Source of the DNA: an uncultured Collinsella sp.
GTDB taxonomy: Bacteria; Actinomycetota; Coriobacteriia; Coriobacteriales; Coriobacteriaceae
DNA length: 64,000 bases
NCBI GenBank assembly: GCA_900541675.1
Contig: UQKU01000008.1
Coordinates: forward strand, 1-64,000
Direction: 5' to 3'
This document shows, one piece after another, positions 18,199 through 27,450 of this stretch (its first letter is position 1; each line of letters starts with the position of its first letter). The notes beneath the pieces are model-generated. The model searched no databases. It saw nothing but the letters and a program-made list of their open reading frames with translations, and was not told where the DNA came from. A program made the position numbers and the translations under genes.

Positions 18199-19074
18199 CT
18201 GGTTCATGTTGCCGTGAATGTAGGGGGTGACCTCGGGGGAGATATGGTCGCAGCCCAGCTCGCGCAGCGCGGACTCGATGGCGGCGGGCAGCGGGGTTTT
18301 GCCCTCGGCATCGACGGCGTTGCCACCGAGGGCAGCAATCTTGGCGACATCTGCGGGTGCGGCCTCGATATGCATGCAGCCGCCGATTAAGCGCGCGCGT
18401 ACCTGTGCCAGATCAAGATCGTGCAGGTAATCCTCGCAGGCGCGGATTAAATCGACCTTCTCGCGCGTAAGCTCCTCGCCCGTGGGGACGCGGGTGGCAA
18501 GACATGCTCCCGCCGGCAGGTTCCAAACGGGATAGCCCCATGCGCGCAGCAGCTCGCGCTCTTCGTCCTTGGTAAAGCCGACCTCCATAAGGGGTGAGCG
18601 TACGCCGAGCTCTTCTGCCGCACGCATGCCGGGGCGGTAGTCACCGCGATCGCTTGCATTGCTGCCATCGATGACGGTGGGAAAGCCGAGCGACTTGGCG
18701 TGGTTGACGATGGCGGTAAAGCCGGCGTGCTTGCAGTGGTAGCAGCGATTAGCATCGTTGCAGCCTACTTGGGGGAGCTGCAGCTGATCCACCGAAAGAT
18801 TGAGCACGGGGAGCTTAAAATGCGGCCCCTCATTGGCCTGCCCATCAACGGACTGCTCAAACGAAGCCTGCTCGGGCGTGCCGATGAGCGGCGTGGTGAG
18901 ATGGACGAGGAGGGTATTGGTAGGCATGACGCGGGCGCATACGGCGGCCAAAAAGCTGCTGTCAACGCCGCCGGAAAACCCGATAGCCACGCGCCCGTAT
19001 GCCAAAAGCAGCTGCTCGAGCGTCGTGAGTTTGTCCTGAAGCTCCTCTGCAGGTGCAGTAGTGTCTGAAAGCAT
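18196..19074 (-). CDS. larE: LarE-type ATP-dependent sacrificial sulfur transferase
   Basis: A 292-residue PP-loop ATPase. LarE adenylylates a pyridinium dicarboxylate and donates its own cysteine sulfur in making the nickel-pincer cofactor of lactate racemase-type enzymes. The PP-loop FSGGVDSSFLA is near 33-43, followed by CYHCKHAG, VIDGSNASDRGDYRPGM and LMEVGFTKDEER in family order. The sacrificial cysteine position is preserved in PAGACLATRVP (Cys about 191). No larA, larB or larC gene lies nearby, so its partner enzyme must be elsewhere. AAGGA precedes the start. The family call is firm; the product cofactor is inferred. Confidence 0.88.
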   Translation of the reverse strand: MLSDTTAPAEELQDKLTTLEQLLLAYGRVAIGFSGGVDSSFLAAVCARVMPTNTLLVHLTTPLIGTPEQASFEQSVDGQANEGPHFKLPVLNLSVDQLQLPQVGCNDANRCYHCKHAGFTAIVNHAKSLGFPTVIDGSNASDRGDYRPGMRAAEELGVRSPLMEVGFTKDEERELLRAWGYPVWNLPAGACLATRVPTGEELTREKVDLIRACEDYLHDLDLAQVRARLIGGCMHIEAAPADVAKIAALGGNAVDAEGKTPLPAAIESALRELGCDHISPEVTPYIHGNMNQ

Positions 19075-19241
19075 GAAACGATCCTTACCATTGAGTACTC
19101 GGTCGAAAACTATAATCCTACCGGGCTGCCTGTCATAAGACTTCCGCTTATGTAACGAAAGTGCAATATGCTATATACGTTATATACAAGTTTGTAAAGT
19201 GCGCTAGAGTGGCAGTAATGCAATCCGGTGAGGGGATCGAT

Positions 19242-19892
19242 ATGATCAAGGCTGTTATTTTTGACATGGACGGAACGCTGGTCGATACCGAGCGTTTGGG
19301 CATCAATGCATGGAAGGCGGGCGCTGCCGAGCTGGGGGTCGCGATTGATGAAGCGCTGATCCATCAGTTTATCGGTCGCACGCTGCCCGATGTCATGGAC
19401 ATCCTTGATAAGCATTACGGCAGCCACGAAACCACCGAGGCGGTCTATGTCCGCCACAAGGAGATTCGCGACGAGATGGTCAAGACCGAACTGGAGCTTA
19501 AGGCCGGTGCCGCCGAGTGCCTAGACGAGCTGCTGGCTGCGGGCTATCACGTGGGCCTTGCGACGTCGTCGCGCCTCGCTACGGCCGAGCGCAACCTTAA
19601 GATGGTCGGTCTTTTTGACAAGTTTGAGACGGTGACCTGCGGCGAGGACGTCGTGCACGGCAAGCCCGACCCCGAGATGTATCTGCTCGCCTGTGAGCGT
19701 GCGGGCTTTGCTCCCGAGGAATGTGCCGTGGTCGAGGATTCGCGCAACGGCTGCGTCTCGGGTATTACGGCCGGCTGCCACGTCTTTGCCGTCCCCGATA
19801 TCGTGCCGCTGCCGCAGGACGTGGTGGATGGCTGCGAGGCCGTGCTCGATACGTTGTTCGACCTTACGGCGGCGGTCAAGGCCGTGCGCTAG
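19242..19892 (+). CDS. HAD-family phosphatase/phosphomutase, beta-phosphoglucomutase-like
   Basis: A 216-residue HAD hydrolase of subclass I. Motif I DMDGTLVDT is at 8-16 with both catalytic aspartates, and a four-helix cap follows. Motif II (ATSSR) is near 108, the motif III lysine in HGKPDPEMYL near 143, and motif IV VVEDSRNG near 164. It probably acts on a small phosphorylated sugar or nucleotide; the substrate cannot be deduced. The start at 19242 gives the normal N-terminus and has GAGGGG upstream. It is divergent from the larE-like gene. Confidence 0.9.
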   Translation: MIKAVIFDMDGTLVDTERLGINAWKAGAAELGVAIDEALIHQFIGRTLPDVMDILDKHYGSHETTEAVYVRHKEIRDEMVKTELELKAGAAECLDELLAAGYHVGLATSSRLATAERNLKMVGLFDKFETVTCGEDVVHGKPDPEMYLLACERAGFAPEECAVVEDSRNGCVSGITAGCHVFAVPDIVPLPQDVVDGCEAVLDTLFDLTAAVKAVR

Positions 19893-19932
19893 ACAATTGC
19901 GGAGCTGAAACGAACAATCGGTTGACTTTGCG

Positions 19933-19978
19933 CTTAAGCAAAAGAGGTTCGGCAATAGTCGGCCCTCTTTTGCTTAAG
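19933..19978. terminator. Hairpin between convergent HAD and LacI genes
   Basis: A 15-bp perfect stem, CTTAAGCAAAAGAGG (19933-19947) and its complement (19964-19978), separates convergent genes. Confidence 0.8.
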
Positions 19979-20005
19979 TGGCGTTTTGGCATACTGGCTG
20001 ACGTG

Positions 20006-21118
20006 CTATAGATACGCGCCGAGGTTGATGGCGGTGGCTTCGGCTTGGCTGCTCGCCTGGGTACTGGCGCGCTCCAAGAGGAACGGCCGCACGAGTTCCT
20101 GACGGTTGATGTCCTCGGCGGCTGTGACCGCAGTAACGGTTCGCGCTGCGGAACCAATGCGGATGTGCTTGGTTTTTGCCGGCGCCTTGTTCTCGATTTG
20201 CTCCATGAGCAGCTGGACACCCTTGCGGCCAATCTCGTAGCCCGGGGGTGCCACCGTGGTGAGGGGGACCGACCCGCTCCATGCAAGCGGGTTGCCGTCG
20301 CAGCCGGCCACACGAAGCTGCTCGGGGACGGAGATGCCTTTGTCGGTCAACGCCGAGATAACGCCCGAGGCCAATACATCGGTAAGGCCGATGACAAAAT
20401 CGGGACGCTCGCCGGTAGAGCGCTCGGCAATCTGAGCGCCGATGCTGTAACCATCGGCAGCGGTATTCCATTCTCCGGCGTCAATGACCTCAATTTTGAT
20501 ATCGGGATGCAGGGCGAGGGCCTTGTGAATGCCAAGCACGCGCAGGGTGAGCTGCATAAATGCCGCTCTGCCCACAACGGTGATATGGTGTGCGCCGCGG
20601 GCGATGGCAAGCTCGGCGATAATGCGTCCCTGTGCCTCGTTGTCGGCGGCCACGTAGTAACCTGGCTCGGAACAGTGGATGTCCAGATGGACGATCGGCA
20701 CGGGCATCTTGGTCATGGCGGGGTGCCAGTCGGGGGACGCCATGGGCTGGACCATGACGCCGGACATCTGCGTGCCCATAAAATAGCGCAGGTAGTGGTC
20801 CTCGAGGATGTCGTCGTTATCGGCGTTGGCGATGAGCAGGTCATAGCCGTGCTTGCGGGCCTCGTTATGGGCGCCGCTGGCAATTTGGAGCGAGAAGCCA
20901 TGGTCGAGACGGGGGAGGACCAGGCCAAAGGACTTGGTGGCGCCGCCCGCGAGCTGACGAGCGCTTTGGTTGGGCAGGTAGCCAAGGCGATTGATGGTCT
21001 CGTTGATGAGCTTGAGGGTCTCGGGGCGCAGCTTTTCGGGGTGGTTGAGCGCGTTGGATACCGTGCCCAGCGAGACTCCTGCCTCGCGCGCGACGTCGCT
21101 GATTTTTACCTTTGCCAT
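20006..21118 (-). CDS. LacI-family transcriptional regulator
   Basis: A 370-residue repressor-type protein. The N-terminal helix-turn-helix and hinge are canonical (KISDVAREAGVSLGTVSNAL at 4-23, then ETINRLGYLPNQSARQLAGG). A periplasmic-binding-like ligand domain follows (GLVLPRLDHGF near 65, PDFVIGLTDVLASGVISAL near 260, VAGCDGNPLAWS near 300). The effector is probably a sugar or nucleoside, not determinable. The start has AAAGGGG upstream. It is divergent from the binding-protein/permease pair, and a LacI regulator beside a transporter often controls it; I see no clear operator dyad to prove this. Confidence 0.92.
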   Translation of the reverse strand: MAKVKISDVAREAGVSLGTVSNALNHPEKLRPETLKLINETINRLGYLPNQSARQLAGGATKSFGLVLPRLDHGFSLQIASGAHNEARKHGYDLLIANADNDDILEDHYLRYFMGTQMSGVMVQPMASPDWHPAMTKMPVPIVHLDIHCSEPGYYVAADNEAQGRIIAELAIARGAHHITVVGRAAFMQLTLRVLGIHKALALHPDIKIEVIDAGEWNTAADGYSIGAQIAERSTGERPDFVIGLTDVLASGVISALTDKGISVPEQLRVAGCDGNPLAWSGSVPLTTVAPPGYEIGRKGVQLLMEQIENKAPAKTKHIRIGSAARTVTAVTAAEDINRQELVRPFLLERASTQASSQAEATAINLGAYL

Positions 21119-21153
21119 AGCGGCCCCTTTGATGCGTTTCAAGTACGAGTCAG

Positions 21154-21184
21154 ATTGTAGCATCGCCCGTTCCCAGGGTGTCAA
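21154..21184 (-). promoter_or_regulatory. Promoter of the LacI gene
   Basis: On the minus strand TTGACA (21184-21179) and TGC-TACAAT (TACAAT at 21159-21154) are separated by 19 nt. A perfect -35 and an extended -10 compensate for the long spacer. Confidence 0.65.
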
Positions 21185-21190
21185 AACCCA

Positions 21191-21285
21191 CCAATTAGGG
21201 GCAGGTTTATTTTGGCAGGTTTTATCTGGGCAAACACCGGAGTCCAGACCACACAAAGGTGCCTGTCCCCCTTTGTGGTGGTTTT
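21191..21285. repeat. Two adjacent REP-like remnants between lacI and the binding-protein gene
   Basis: The first (21191-21236) keeps one arm of the AACCTGCC element (GGCAGGTTTTATCTGGG) while its partner arm is changed. The second (21248-21285) is a palindrome, ACCACACAAAGG with CCTTTGTGGTGGT around GTGCCTGTCC, like those at 22936-22971 and 58059-58093. Confidence 0.75.
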
Positions 21286-21363
21286 GGCGCGGCTGGGCTG
21301 CGCGTTAAACAGTGGAGTGTCTACAATAGAAGCCGTTTTGATCGTAGATTGAAAGGCTTTGGT

Positions 21364-22245
21364 ATGACTCGCGCTGTTTCTCGTCGTGATTTCCTGGGTT
21401 TGATCGCCGGTGCTGCAATGGTTGCGGCGAGCGGTTGCGCTGGCAGTGGCGCTGACAAGGGCTCTGCCGCCGGTTCTGCCGCGGTTGCGGGCGACGATAT
21501 CAAGGGCGCCAAGCTCACCTTTGTGGGCGACGATGCCTTTGCGCCCTATCGCTATCTGGAGACGCAGTCGGACGGCAAGCAGAAGGTTGTCGGCCTGGAT
21601 ATCGCCATTGCCGACGAGATGGTCTCGCGCCTGGGCTTTTCTTACGACTTTGAGCCGCAGGACTTTGCCGCCACGCTTGCATCGGTGCAGAGCGATGACA
21701 AGGCCTTTACCATGGCGATGAGCTCCAACGAAGAGCGCGAGCAGACCTACGACTTCACGCGCGGCTACTATCAGCCGCTTGTGGGCGTTCTCACGCTCGG
21801 CGGCGATCCCGTCAAGCGCGTTGAGGACCTCGTCGGCAAGTCTATCGCCTGCACCACCGGTACCGTGCAGAACAAGTTCATCGCCAAGGTCATGCCCGAT
21901 GCTGATATTCACACGTACGACGGTGGCGACCAGTGCCTGCAAGAGGTGCTCGCCGGGCGCATCGATGCCTACCTGTGTGACGGCGCCGAGGGCCAGTCCA
22001 TGCGCGATGCGAATGAGGGCCTGGTGCTGGGCCTGCTCGATCGCTCCGAGACGAGCGATCACGTGGGCGTGTACCGCCTGATGGCCAAGAAGGGTGCCGG
22101 ATTTGTCGCGGCGCTTGACGAATGCATCGGCGAGATGCTCGAGGACGGCACCATCGATGACTGCATCAAGCAGTATGTGGGCGCCGACTTCATGTGGAAC
22201 GGCGACTATTCCGCTTCCGGTACGTCGACGGTTGCCGGAAAATAG
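21364..22245 (+). CDS. Amino-acid ABC transporter substrate-binding lipoprotein
   Basis: A 293-residue SBP_bac_3-type lipoprotein. A twin-arginine-like SRRDFLGLIAG stretch precedes a lipobox (AASGC) near residue 30. The ligand lobes start at KLTFVGDDAFAPYRYL, include VVGLDIAIADEMV and the second-lobe CTTGTVQNKFI, and end in a C-terminal KQYVGADF. The family suggests polar or charged amino acids. The start at 21364 is preceded by AAAGG; a TACAAT -10 candidate is at 21322-21327. It is 27 nt from the permease gene. No ATPase gene follows, unlike the importer at 12097-14506, whose binding protein has a similar Tat-like leader. Confidence 0.9.
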   Translation: MTRAVSRRDFLGLIAGAAMVAASGCAGSGADKGSAAGSAAVAGDDIKGAKLTFVGDDAFAPYRYLETQSDGKQKVVGLDIAIADEMVSRLGFSYDFEPQDFAATLASVQSDDKAFTMAMSSNEEREQTYDFTRGYYQPLVGVLTLGGDPVKRVEDLVGKSIACTTGTVQNKFIAKVMPDADIHTYDGGDQCLQEVLAGRIDAYLCDGAEGQSMRDANEGLVLGLLDRSETSDHVGVYRLMAKKGAGFVAALDECIGEMLEDGTIDDCIKQYVGADFMWNGDYSASGTSTVAGK

Positions 22246-22272
22246 CGAGCCGGTGAGGCGCGCGCCAAGGGC

Positions 22273-22926
22273 ATGCTGATGAAGTTTGAACTGCTAGAAC
22301 CATATATACCGATGTTTATGAGCGGCCTGGTCGTGACCTGTCAGGTGACGGCCGCCGCGCTGGCCCTAGCACTCGTCCTGGGCTTTCTCATTGCCGTGCT
22401 CAAGGTTTTGCCCTGTCGCCCATTGCGTGCGGTGCTCAACTTCTACACCTCTATCTTTCGCGGCGTGCCGCTCATCGTGTTGCTTTTTTTGGCGTACTTT
22501 GCGACGCCGCAGCTCACGGGCTTCAAAATTTCGATGTTTGCCGCCGGTGCCATTACGCTGGGGCTCAACGGCTCAGCGACGGTGTCCGAGACGGCGCGCG
22601 GTGGTATCGAGGGCGTTGACCGGGGGCAGTACGATGCCGCTCGGGCCATCGGGCTTCGCTATGTTCCCATGATGCGCAAGATCATCGTTCCGCAGGCGAT
22701 GCGCTCGATTGCCCCTGCTCTGGTCAACGAAGTGATCACGGTCCTCAAGAGCTCCTCGCTGGTGGCAACCATCGGCCTGATGGATATGATGCGCGCCGCC
22801 CAGAGCGTGCAGGCGCTCACCTATCGAGCCTTTGAACCGTTTTTAGTGGTGGCCGTGGTCTACTACGTCATTGTTATGGCACTCACGGCCCTGGGCAATC
22901 GGCTCGAACGCCGCCTGCGTCCCTAG
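22273..22926 (+). CDS. Amino-acid ABC transporter permease
   Basis: A 217-residue HisM/GlnP-type inner-membrane protein with about five membrane segments. The early RGVPLIVLLFLAYF stretch is typical, and the ATPase-docking EAA-like loop is visible as GQYDAARAIGLRYVPMM near 120-136, followed by VPQAMRSIAPALVNE. An ATG 6 nt further in (22279) is an equally possible start. It forms a pair with the upstream binding protein. Because the next gene is glmS, the pair lacks its own ATPase and must borrow one. Confidence 0.9.
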   Translation: MLMKFELLEPYIPMFMSGLVVTCQVTAAALALALVLGFLIAVLKVLPCRPLRAVLNFYTSIFRGVPLIVLLFLAYFATPQLTGFKISMFAAGAITLGLNGSATVSETARGGIEGVDRGQYDAARAIGLRYVPMMRKIIVPQAMRSIAPALVNEVITVLKSSSLVATIGLMDMMRAAQSVQALTYRAFEPFLVVAVVYYVIVMALTALGNRLERRLRP

Positions 22927-22935
22927 GGGAGTGCC

Positions 22936-22971
22936 AACCACAGCAAAGGTGCCTGTTACCGTTGTGGTGGT
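22936..22971. repeat. Degenerate CTGTTAC-type palindrome
   Basis: ACCACAGCAAAGGT and ACCGTTGTGGT form an imperfect stem around GCCTGTT. This is the most diverged member of the ACCACCACAAAGG palindrome group. Confidence 0.65.
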
Positions 22972-22988
22972 AGGGTGTGTGCATCGAG

Positions 22989-23020
22989 TGGTATCCAGTT
23001 TAAGATACCACTTCTGGTAT
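22989..23020 (+). promoter_or_regulatory. Candidate GntR-type operator upstream of glmS
   Basis: TGGTATC (22989-22995) and GATACCA (23004-23010) form a perfect 7-bp dyad with an 8-nt spacer, and a third half-site TGGTAT follows at 23015-23020. A TACAAT -10 candidate is at 23042-23047. The TGGTAT half-site resembles HutC/NagR-class GntR operators, which often control amino-sugar genes. Confidence 0.5.
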
Positions 23021-23121
23021 ATCAGCTTGCGTTTGTGTGAGTACAATACTCGGACGTTATACGTCTCAGCGCCCGTCGTGCGTGGGCGTTTTGCAGTCAC
23101 GCGAGCGAAGGGATTTATCCT

Positions 23122-24969
<1,848 letters not shown>

Positions 24970-24973
24970 TTGT

Positions 24974-25140
24974 TGTTCCGCCGTTCTGCCGAACGGCGGA
25001 CCGGTCGACGCTGCGCGAGCCGCATTCACGCCAATCTGACGTTCAATTTCGAGGGCGCGACCAGAAGGTCAGCGCCCTCTCATTTCACGTCACCTTGGCG
25101 CAAATGCGGCCCGCTCACTGTTGACGACTGACATCGAGTG
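24974..25140 (+). repeat. 167-bp repeat, copy A
   Basis: It starts 4 nt after the glmS stop codon and is about 93 percent identical by my count (11 differences, no gaps) to the reverse complement of 29386-29552. Internally it forms two hairpins: CCGCCGTTC with GAACGGCGG (24979-25000), and a longer imperfect stem of about 40 bp around GAGGGCGC...GCGCCCTC. It can act as a glmS terminator. Confidence 0.9.
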
Positions 25141-25162
25141 CTCTGTTGTCGAAACGCGCCAA

Positions 25163-25207
25163 CAACAAGGCCCGGCTCCGTTGTGGCGGAGTCGGGCCTT
25201 GTTGCAT
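25163..25207. terminator. Hairpin terminator between glmS and GntR genes
   Basis: An 18-bp stem (25163-25180 with 25187-25204, one G-T pair) closes a 6-nt loop between convergent genes. Confidence 0.8.
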
Positions 25208-25208
25208 T

Positions 25209-25257
25209 TGCCCAGATAAAACCTGCCGAAATAAACCTGTCCCTTTTTGGCAGGTTA
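25209..25257. repeat. CTGTCCC-type palindrome at the end of the GntR gene
   Basis: AACCTGCC (25220-25227) pairs with GGCAGGTT (25249-25256) around ATAAACCTGTCCC. It is the same element as at 18151-18198, again placed so that the stop codon of the minus-strand gene falls at the arm end. Confidence 0.85.
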
Positions 25258-25956
25258 GCGGAGCTTGCTGGTCTCGAAATACTTGGGATATTGGTCCAGG
25301 ACCTCGGTCTGGTTGCGGAACATCATATGCAGGTGCTTGCTGACCAAAAAGCTCGCCTCGATGGGGTCGCGGCCGGCGATGGCGCGGCGGATTTGCTTGT
25401 GCTCGTTAACAATCTCCTGATTGTCGAGCCTCTGCGTGGCGGCGCGCAGCCAGCGGAAGCGCTCCAGGTCGGCATTGGTCGCCTCGAGCCACGACCACAC
25501 GGTGCTGCGGCACGCGATGCTAAAGATCATGCGGTGCATGAGGTTGTCGCTTAAAAAGAATCCGATGCGATCCTCTTCGGCCATGGCCTTTTCCTGCAGC
25601 GCGATGGCTCGGTCGAGCTGCTCGATGCCTGCCGAGGTGGCACGGGCGCAGCACTCCACAATCACCTGTTTTTCCAGGTGTTCGCGAATGTAGCAGGCGC
25701 TCTCGGCAAAGGTGAGGTTGATGGGCGAGACATAGGTGCCGCTTTGGGGCACGGTGCGCACCAGGCTCTCTTGCGCCAGACGCACCAGTGCCTCGCGCAC
25801 AGGGGTGCGCCCCATATCCAGGTCGTCGCAAAGCTGCTTGACGCCTAGCTTTTCGCCCGGCTTGTAGTCCAGGTAGACGATTTTGCGTCGAATGGTGTGG
25901 TAGGACTGGTCCTGTAGGCTCGTTTCCTGCTCGCCGACGTGCATCGATTCTTCCAT
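25255..25956 (-). CDS. GntR-family transcriptional regulator, FCD type
   Basis: A 233-residue regulator. The winged helix-turn-helix spans about 17-85 (LGVKQLCDDLDMGRTPVREALVRL shortened here to its core GRTPVREAL, then VPQSGTYVSPI). It is followed by an all-helical FCD ligand domain (about 95-220) with helices rich in metal-ligand candidates (DNLMHRMIF, VNEHKQI, HLHMMF), typical of organic-acid-sensing members. The start at 25956 has GAGG 5 nt upstream; an ATG at 25986 without a ribosome-binding site is the alternative. It is divergent from the yeiH gene, which it may regulate. Confidence 0.88.
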   Translation of the reverse strand: MEESMHVGEQETSLQDQSYHTIRRKIVYLDYKPGEKLGVKQLCDDLDMGRTPVREALVRLAQESLVRTVPQSGTYVSPINLTFAESACYIREHLEKQVIVECCARATSAGIEQLDRAIALQEKAMAEEDRIGFFLSDNLMHRMIFSIACRSTVWSWLEATNADLERFRWLRAATQRLDNQEIVNEHKQIRRAIAGRDPIEASFLVSKHLHMMFRNQTEVLDQYPKYFETSKLR

Positions 25957-26149
25957 AGCGCCTCGCAACTGTTCTATCAAACTCATATGTCAGTTGTTTA
26001 TTATGCCGCGAACCAGCTCTCCGCGGTGGGTAATTCGGCTGTTGCCCGAGAACTATTGCGGCATCTTAGTCTGTATTTGCGCAGGGCTGTGCTCAACATT
26101 GCCGTATCATAAGCCGTCGCAAACGTGAAATAGAAAGAAGGAATCTCAT

Positions 26150-27184
26150 ATGCAACTGGCGAATATCGTACGCGAGCGCTGGAAAGGCGTCTTGTTCTGC
26201 CTGATCATCGCCATTCCCGCGACGTTGCTCGGCAAACAAATTGAGGTGGTCGGCGGTCCGGTATTTGCCATTCTCTTTGGCATGGTCCTGGCGCTCGTCT
26301 TTCCCAAGAATCGTCGCGAACAGCTCGCCGCCGGTGTCACCTATACGTCTAAAAAAGTCTTGCAGTACGCGGTTATCCTGCTTGGCTTTGGCATGAACCT
26401 CTCCCAGATTCTGTCCAAGGGCGCCCAGTCGCTGCCGATTATCGTGGCGACGATCTCGACCTCGCTTGTCATCGCCGTCGTGCTCTGCCGCGTTATGAAC
26501 GTGCCGGGCAAGATTGCGACGCTTGTGGGTGTGGGCTCGTCGATTTGCGGCGGTTCGGCCATCGCTGCGACCGCGCCCGTCATCGATGCCGACGATCGCG
26601 AGATTGCCCAAGCCATTTCGGTCATCTTCCTGTTTAACGTTATCGCGGCGCTCGTGTTTCCGACGCTCGGCGGCATGCTCGGGCTGACCAACGAGGGCTT
26701 TGGCCTGTTTGCCGGCACCGCCATCAACGACACCTCGTCGGTAACGGCTGCGGCGAGCGCCTGGGATAGCATGCATCCCGGCGCCAATGTGCTCGAAAGC
26801 GCCACAGTGGTTAAGCTCACCAGGACGCTGGCCATTATTCCCATTACATTGGCTCTCGCATGCTGGCAGATGCATCTGGCGCGCAAGGCCGGCGGCGACG
26901 CCAAAAGCACGTTCTCGCTTAAACGTGCGTTTCCCATGTTTGTGTTGTTCTTTGTGCTGGCGAGCGTGATCACCACGGTGCTTCAGCTTCCTGCGTCCAT
27001 TACGGCGCCCATCAAGGAGCTGTCGAAGTTCTTTATCGTGATGGCCATGGCGGCTATTGGCTTTAATACCGATATCGTCGAGCTGGTCAAAAAGGGCGGC
27101 AAACCCATCGCGTTGGGCTTTTGCTGCTGGATTGGCATTGCATGCATGAGTTTGGGAATGCAGCACGTGCTGGGAATCTGGTAG
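26150..27184 (+). CDS. YeiH/UPF0324 family putative anion exporter
   Basis: A 344-residue integral membrane protein with about nine hydrophobic segments. Characteristic family stretches are visible: GGPVFAILFGMVLA near 34, LQYAVILLGFGMNLSQI near 71, the GVGSSICGGSAIAATAPVI core near 128 and GTAINDTSSVTAAAS near 190. The family is annotated as a putative sulfate exporter, and some members are linked to sulfite or taurine metabolism; the substrate is unproven. AGAAGG precedes the ATG. It is divergent from a GntR gene and followed by a structured intergenic element. Confidence 0.88.
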   Translation: MQLANIVRERWKGVLFCLIIAIPATLLGKQIEVVGGPVFAILFGMVLALVFPKNRREQLAAGVTYTSKKVLQYAVILLGFGMNLSQILSKGAQSLPIIVATISTSLVIAVVLCRVMNVPGKIATLVGVGSSICGGSAIAATAPVIDADDREIAQAISVIFLFNVIAALVFPTLGGMLGLTNEGFGLFAGTAINDTSSVTAAASAWDSMHPGANVLESATVVKLTRTLAIIPITLALACWQMHLARKAGGDAKSTFSLKRAFPMFVLFFVLASVITTVLQLPASITAPIKELSKFFIVMAMAAIGFNTDIVELVKKGGKPIALGFCCWIGIACMSLGMQHVLGIW

Positions 27185-27224
27185 AGAAGTAGCTGATTTG
27201 CGTGTTGCGTGCTGGCGAGCGCAT

Positions 27225-27325
27225 ACCTGCGGTGGAGCGATAGGAGCTCTTGCGGGTATGGCTTGTCCGCAGGTTGATAGGTCCCGAAGAGCTCTTATCG
27301 CCCCGCCAGGATGGCGATGCGGGGC
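27225..27325. ncRNA. Interleaved palindromes, possible pseudoknotted RNA element
   Basis: Four segments occur in the order A-B-A'-B'. A is ACCTGCGG (27225-27232) with A' CCGCAGGT (27267-27274). B is GCGATAGGAGCTCTT (27237-27251) with B' AAGAGCTCTTATCGC (27287-27301, one mismatch). The crossing order is that of an H-type pseudoknot. A third hairpin GCCCCGC/GCGGGGC (27300-27325) overlaps B'. It lies between yeiH and the next gene. Confidence 0.45.
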
Positions 27326-27353
27326 AATTCATATACTCGCAGGACGGCGACTT

Positions 27354-27381
27354 TTGCCCTATAGTGTTTGGTGAGTAATAT
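27354..27381 (+). promoter_or_regulatory. Promoter candidate for the Fis-type regulator
   Basis: TTGCCC (27354-27359), a 16-nt spacer and TAATAT (27376-27381) lie about 70 nt upstream of the start codon. Confidence 0.5.
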
Positions 27382-27450
27382 CGTTCAATTTTGAAACATT
27401 CGGTCGTGCGACCGTCGGCGGTTGCACGTCGCCGCGGACAGGGGCAAATC

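Noticed and set aside
22972..23121. glmS ribozyme
   Set aside because: The 5' region is short and I could not find the conserved core; an operator-like dyad occupies the leader instead.
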